From Acanthamoeba sp. SK_2022b (Eukaryota > Discosea > Longamoebia > Acanthamoebidae), in contig JANDJZ010001751.1 of the NCBI GenBank assembly GCA_027943245.1, positions 124,001 through 188,000 of the forward strand: a DNA stretch of 64,000 bases, in the 5' to 3' direction. The notes beneath the pieces are model-generated. The model did not search any database. It was not told where the DNA came from and saw only the letters and a list, made by a program, of their open reading frames with translations. The position numbers and the translations under genes were made by a program. Positions within the stretch are counted from its first letter, which is position 1, and each line of letters begins with the position of its first letter. Of this stretch, positions 62,853 through 64,000 are shown one piece after another.

Positions 62853-64000
62853 TTACTTTTTCTCGTGTTCCTGCGGGAACACCAGGTTCAGCACGATGGC
62901 GGTAATACCGCCGGCGGCGATGCCGGAAGAGAGCAGGGTTTTCAGCCAGTCCGGCGCGAACTGCAGGATCAGCGGCTGCTGGGAGACGCCCATGCCGACG
63001 GCCAGCGACAGCGCCATGATCATGATGGCGCGACGGTTCAGACGCTCGCGCGACACGATGCGCACGCCGGAGGCGGCGATGGTGCCGAACATCACGATGG
63101 TCGCGCCGCCCAGGACCGGCTCGGGAATGTGCTGTACGAAGCCGGCCACCGCCGGGAACAGCCCCAGCGCGATCAGCATCAGCGCCACCACGAAGCCAAC
63201 GTAGCGGCTGGCGACGCCGGTCAGCTGGATCACGCCGTTGTTCTGGCCGAAGCAGGAGTTGGGAAAGGTGTTGAACACTGCCGACAGCATCGAGTTCAGG
63301 CCGTTGGCCAGCACGCCGCCCTTCAGGCGCTTCATGTACAGCGGCCCGCTGACCGGCTGTTCGGAGACGTCGGAGGTGGCGGTGATGTCACCGATGGTTT
63401 CCAGCGAGGTGACCATAAAGATCAGCATCAGCGGCAGCAGCAGGTTCCAGTCGAAGCCCAGGCCGTAATAGAGCGGCGTGGGGATGGTGATTGCCGCCGT
63501 GGGGGCCGCCGGTGCGTCGGCGGGCAGCATGTCCATCGCCCAGGCCAACAGATAGCCGACTGCCATGGCGATCACCAGCGAAGCCACGCGCAGGTAAGGG
63601 TTGCGCTGGCGGTTCAGCAGGATGATCACGGCCAGCACCGCGCCGGCCAGCAGCAGGTTTTTCGGCGAGCCGAAGCTGTGATCGTTCATCGCGGCGTAGC
63701 CGCCGCCGATTGAGGTCAGGCCGACCTGAATCAGCGACAGGCCGATGATCATCACCACGATGCCGGAAACCAGCGGGGTGATGATGCGGCGCGCCAGATG
63801 CAGCACGCGCGACAGCAGAATTTCGGTGCAGGAAGCGACCATCAGGGTGCCGAACAGCGCGGCCATCATGGTCGGTACGTCGGCGCCGCCGTTTTTCAGC
63901 GCCAGACCGCCCATGATCAGCGGCGAAACGAAGTTGAAGCTGGTGCCCTGAATCGACAGCAGCCCGGAACCCACCGGCCCCCAGGTTTTGATTTGCAGAA
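62853..64000 (-). CDS. xanP: Xanthine permease XanP (NCS2), 5' end cut off by window edge
   Basis: Proton-xanthine symporter of the NCS2/NAT family; 382 codons of the C-terminal part are in the window. The reading frame is open to the last base and upstream codons ([23 protein letters not shown]) match E. coli XanP, so the GTG at 63974 is an internal valine, not the start. Family motifs: [26 protein letters not shown] and [17 protein letters not shown], which contains the NAT signature QNNGVI-TGVASR. The C-terminal tail is VFPQEHEKK. It is transcribed toward yicH. Confidence 0.96.
   Translation of the reverse strand, partial: LQIKTWGPVGSGLLSIQGTSFNFVSPLIMGGLALKNGGADVPTMMAALFGTLMVASCTEILLSRVLHLARRIITPLVSGIVVMIIGLSLIQVGLTSIGGGYAAMNDHSFGSPKNLLLAGAVLAVIILLNRQRNPYLRVASLVIAMAVGYLLAWAMDMLPADAPAAPTAAITIPTPLYYGLGFDWNLLLPLMLIFMVTSLETIGDITATSDVSEQPVSGPLYMKRLKGGVLANGLNSMLSAVFNTFPNSCFGQNNGVIQLTGVASRYVGFVVALMLIALGLFPAVAGFVQHIPEPVLGGATIVMFGTIAASGVRIVSRERLNRRAIMIMALSLAVGMGVSQQPLILQFAPDWLKTLLSSGIAAGGITAIVLNLVFPQEHEKK

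Noticed and set aside
63974..63974. GTG at 63974 as the xanP start
   Set aside because: The codons upstream to the window edge stay open and match XanP family sequence, so the true start is outside the window.

Overview
This window is a stretch of enterobacterial core chromosome spanning the replication origin. Gene content, gene order, high third-position GC and near-identity of many proteins to Escherichia coli families point to an Enterobacterales member outside the E. coli group. A Serratia-like species of the Yersiniaceae is the best guess, but this is an inference because no species marker gene is complete here. I see no insertion sequence, prophage, CRISPR array or plasmid gene.

Layout. 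1-2292: end of the adenine permease gene adeP, a Nudix hydrolase and the phosphatase yieH. 2289-4665: a polar amino-acid ABC transporter (binding protein and two permeases, no ATPase). 4834-9513: pstSCAB-phoU with a tandem Pho box. 9722-13077: glmUS. 13368-20250: the nine-gene atp operon, read away from its promoter near 20350. 20890-23537: rsmG (frameshifted) and mnmG. 23640-23910: oriC, with three 13-mers, four DnaA boxes and 11 GATC sites. 23919-26069: mioC, asnC, asnA. 26076-31202: viaA, ravA, kup. 31264-37187: rbsDACBKR with two RbsR-type operators. 37184-39356: hsrA, yieP. 39583-39865: a lone tRNA-Glu inside what looks like rRNA-operon spacer, with no 16S or 23S gene. 39894-47674: mobAB, yihD, srkA, dsbA, yihG, polA and the sRNA spf. 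47908-51539: engB, a csrC-type sRNA, yihI, a 57-codon gene, hemN and the tiny gene yshB. 51652-57919: glnALG and typA. 58086-61024: yihX, yihY, dtd, yiiD/fabY. 61063-64000: yicH and the 5'-truncated xanP.

The genes fall into growth-linked modules: chromosome initiation (oriC, DnaA boxes at mioC and polA), energy (atp), wall and LPS precursors (glmUS), phosphate uptake (pst, Pho regulon), nitrogen assimilation (glnALG with sigma-54 promoter and NtrC enhancers), ribose use (rbs), Csr control (csrC), and sugar control by Spot 42 (spf).

Most of the window is ordinary. The points most worth following up are the single-base frameshift in rsmG near 21279, the lone tRNA-Glu with rRNA antitermination boxes, the unusually long GGA-rich csrC, the ABC transporter without an ATPase, and the 57-codon gene wedged between yihI and hemN.
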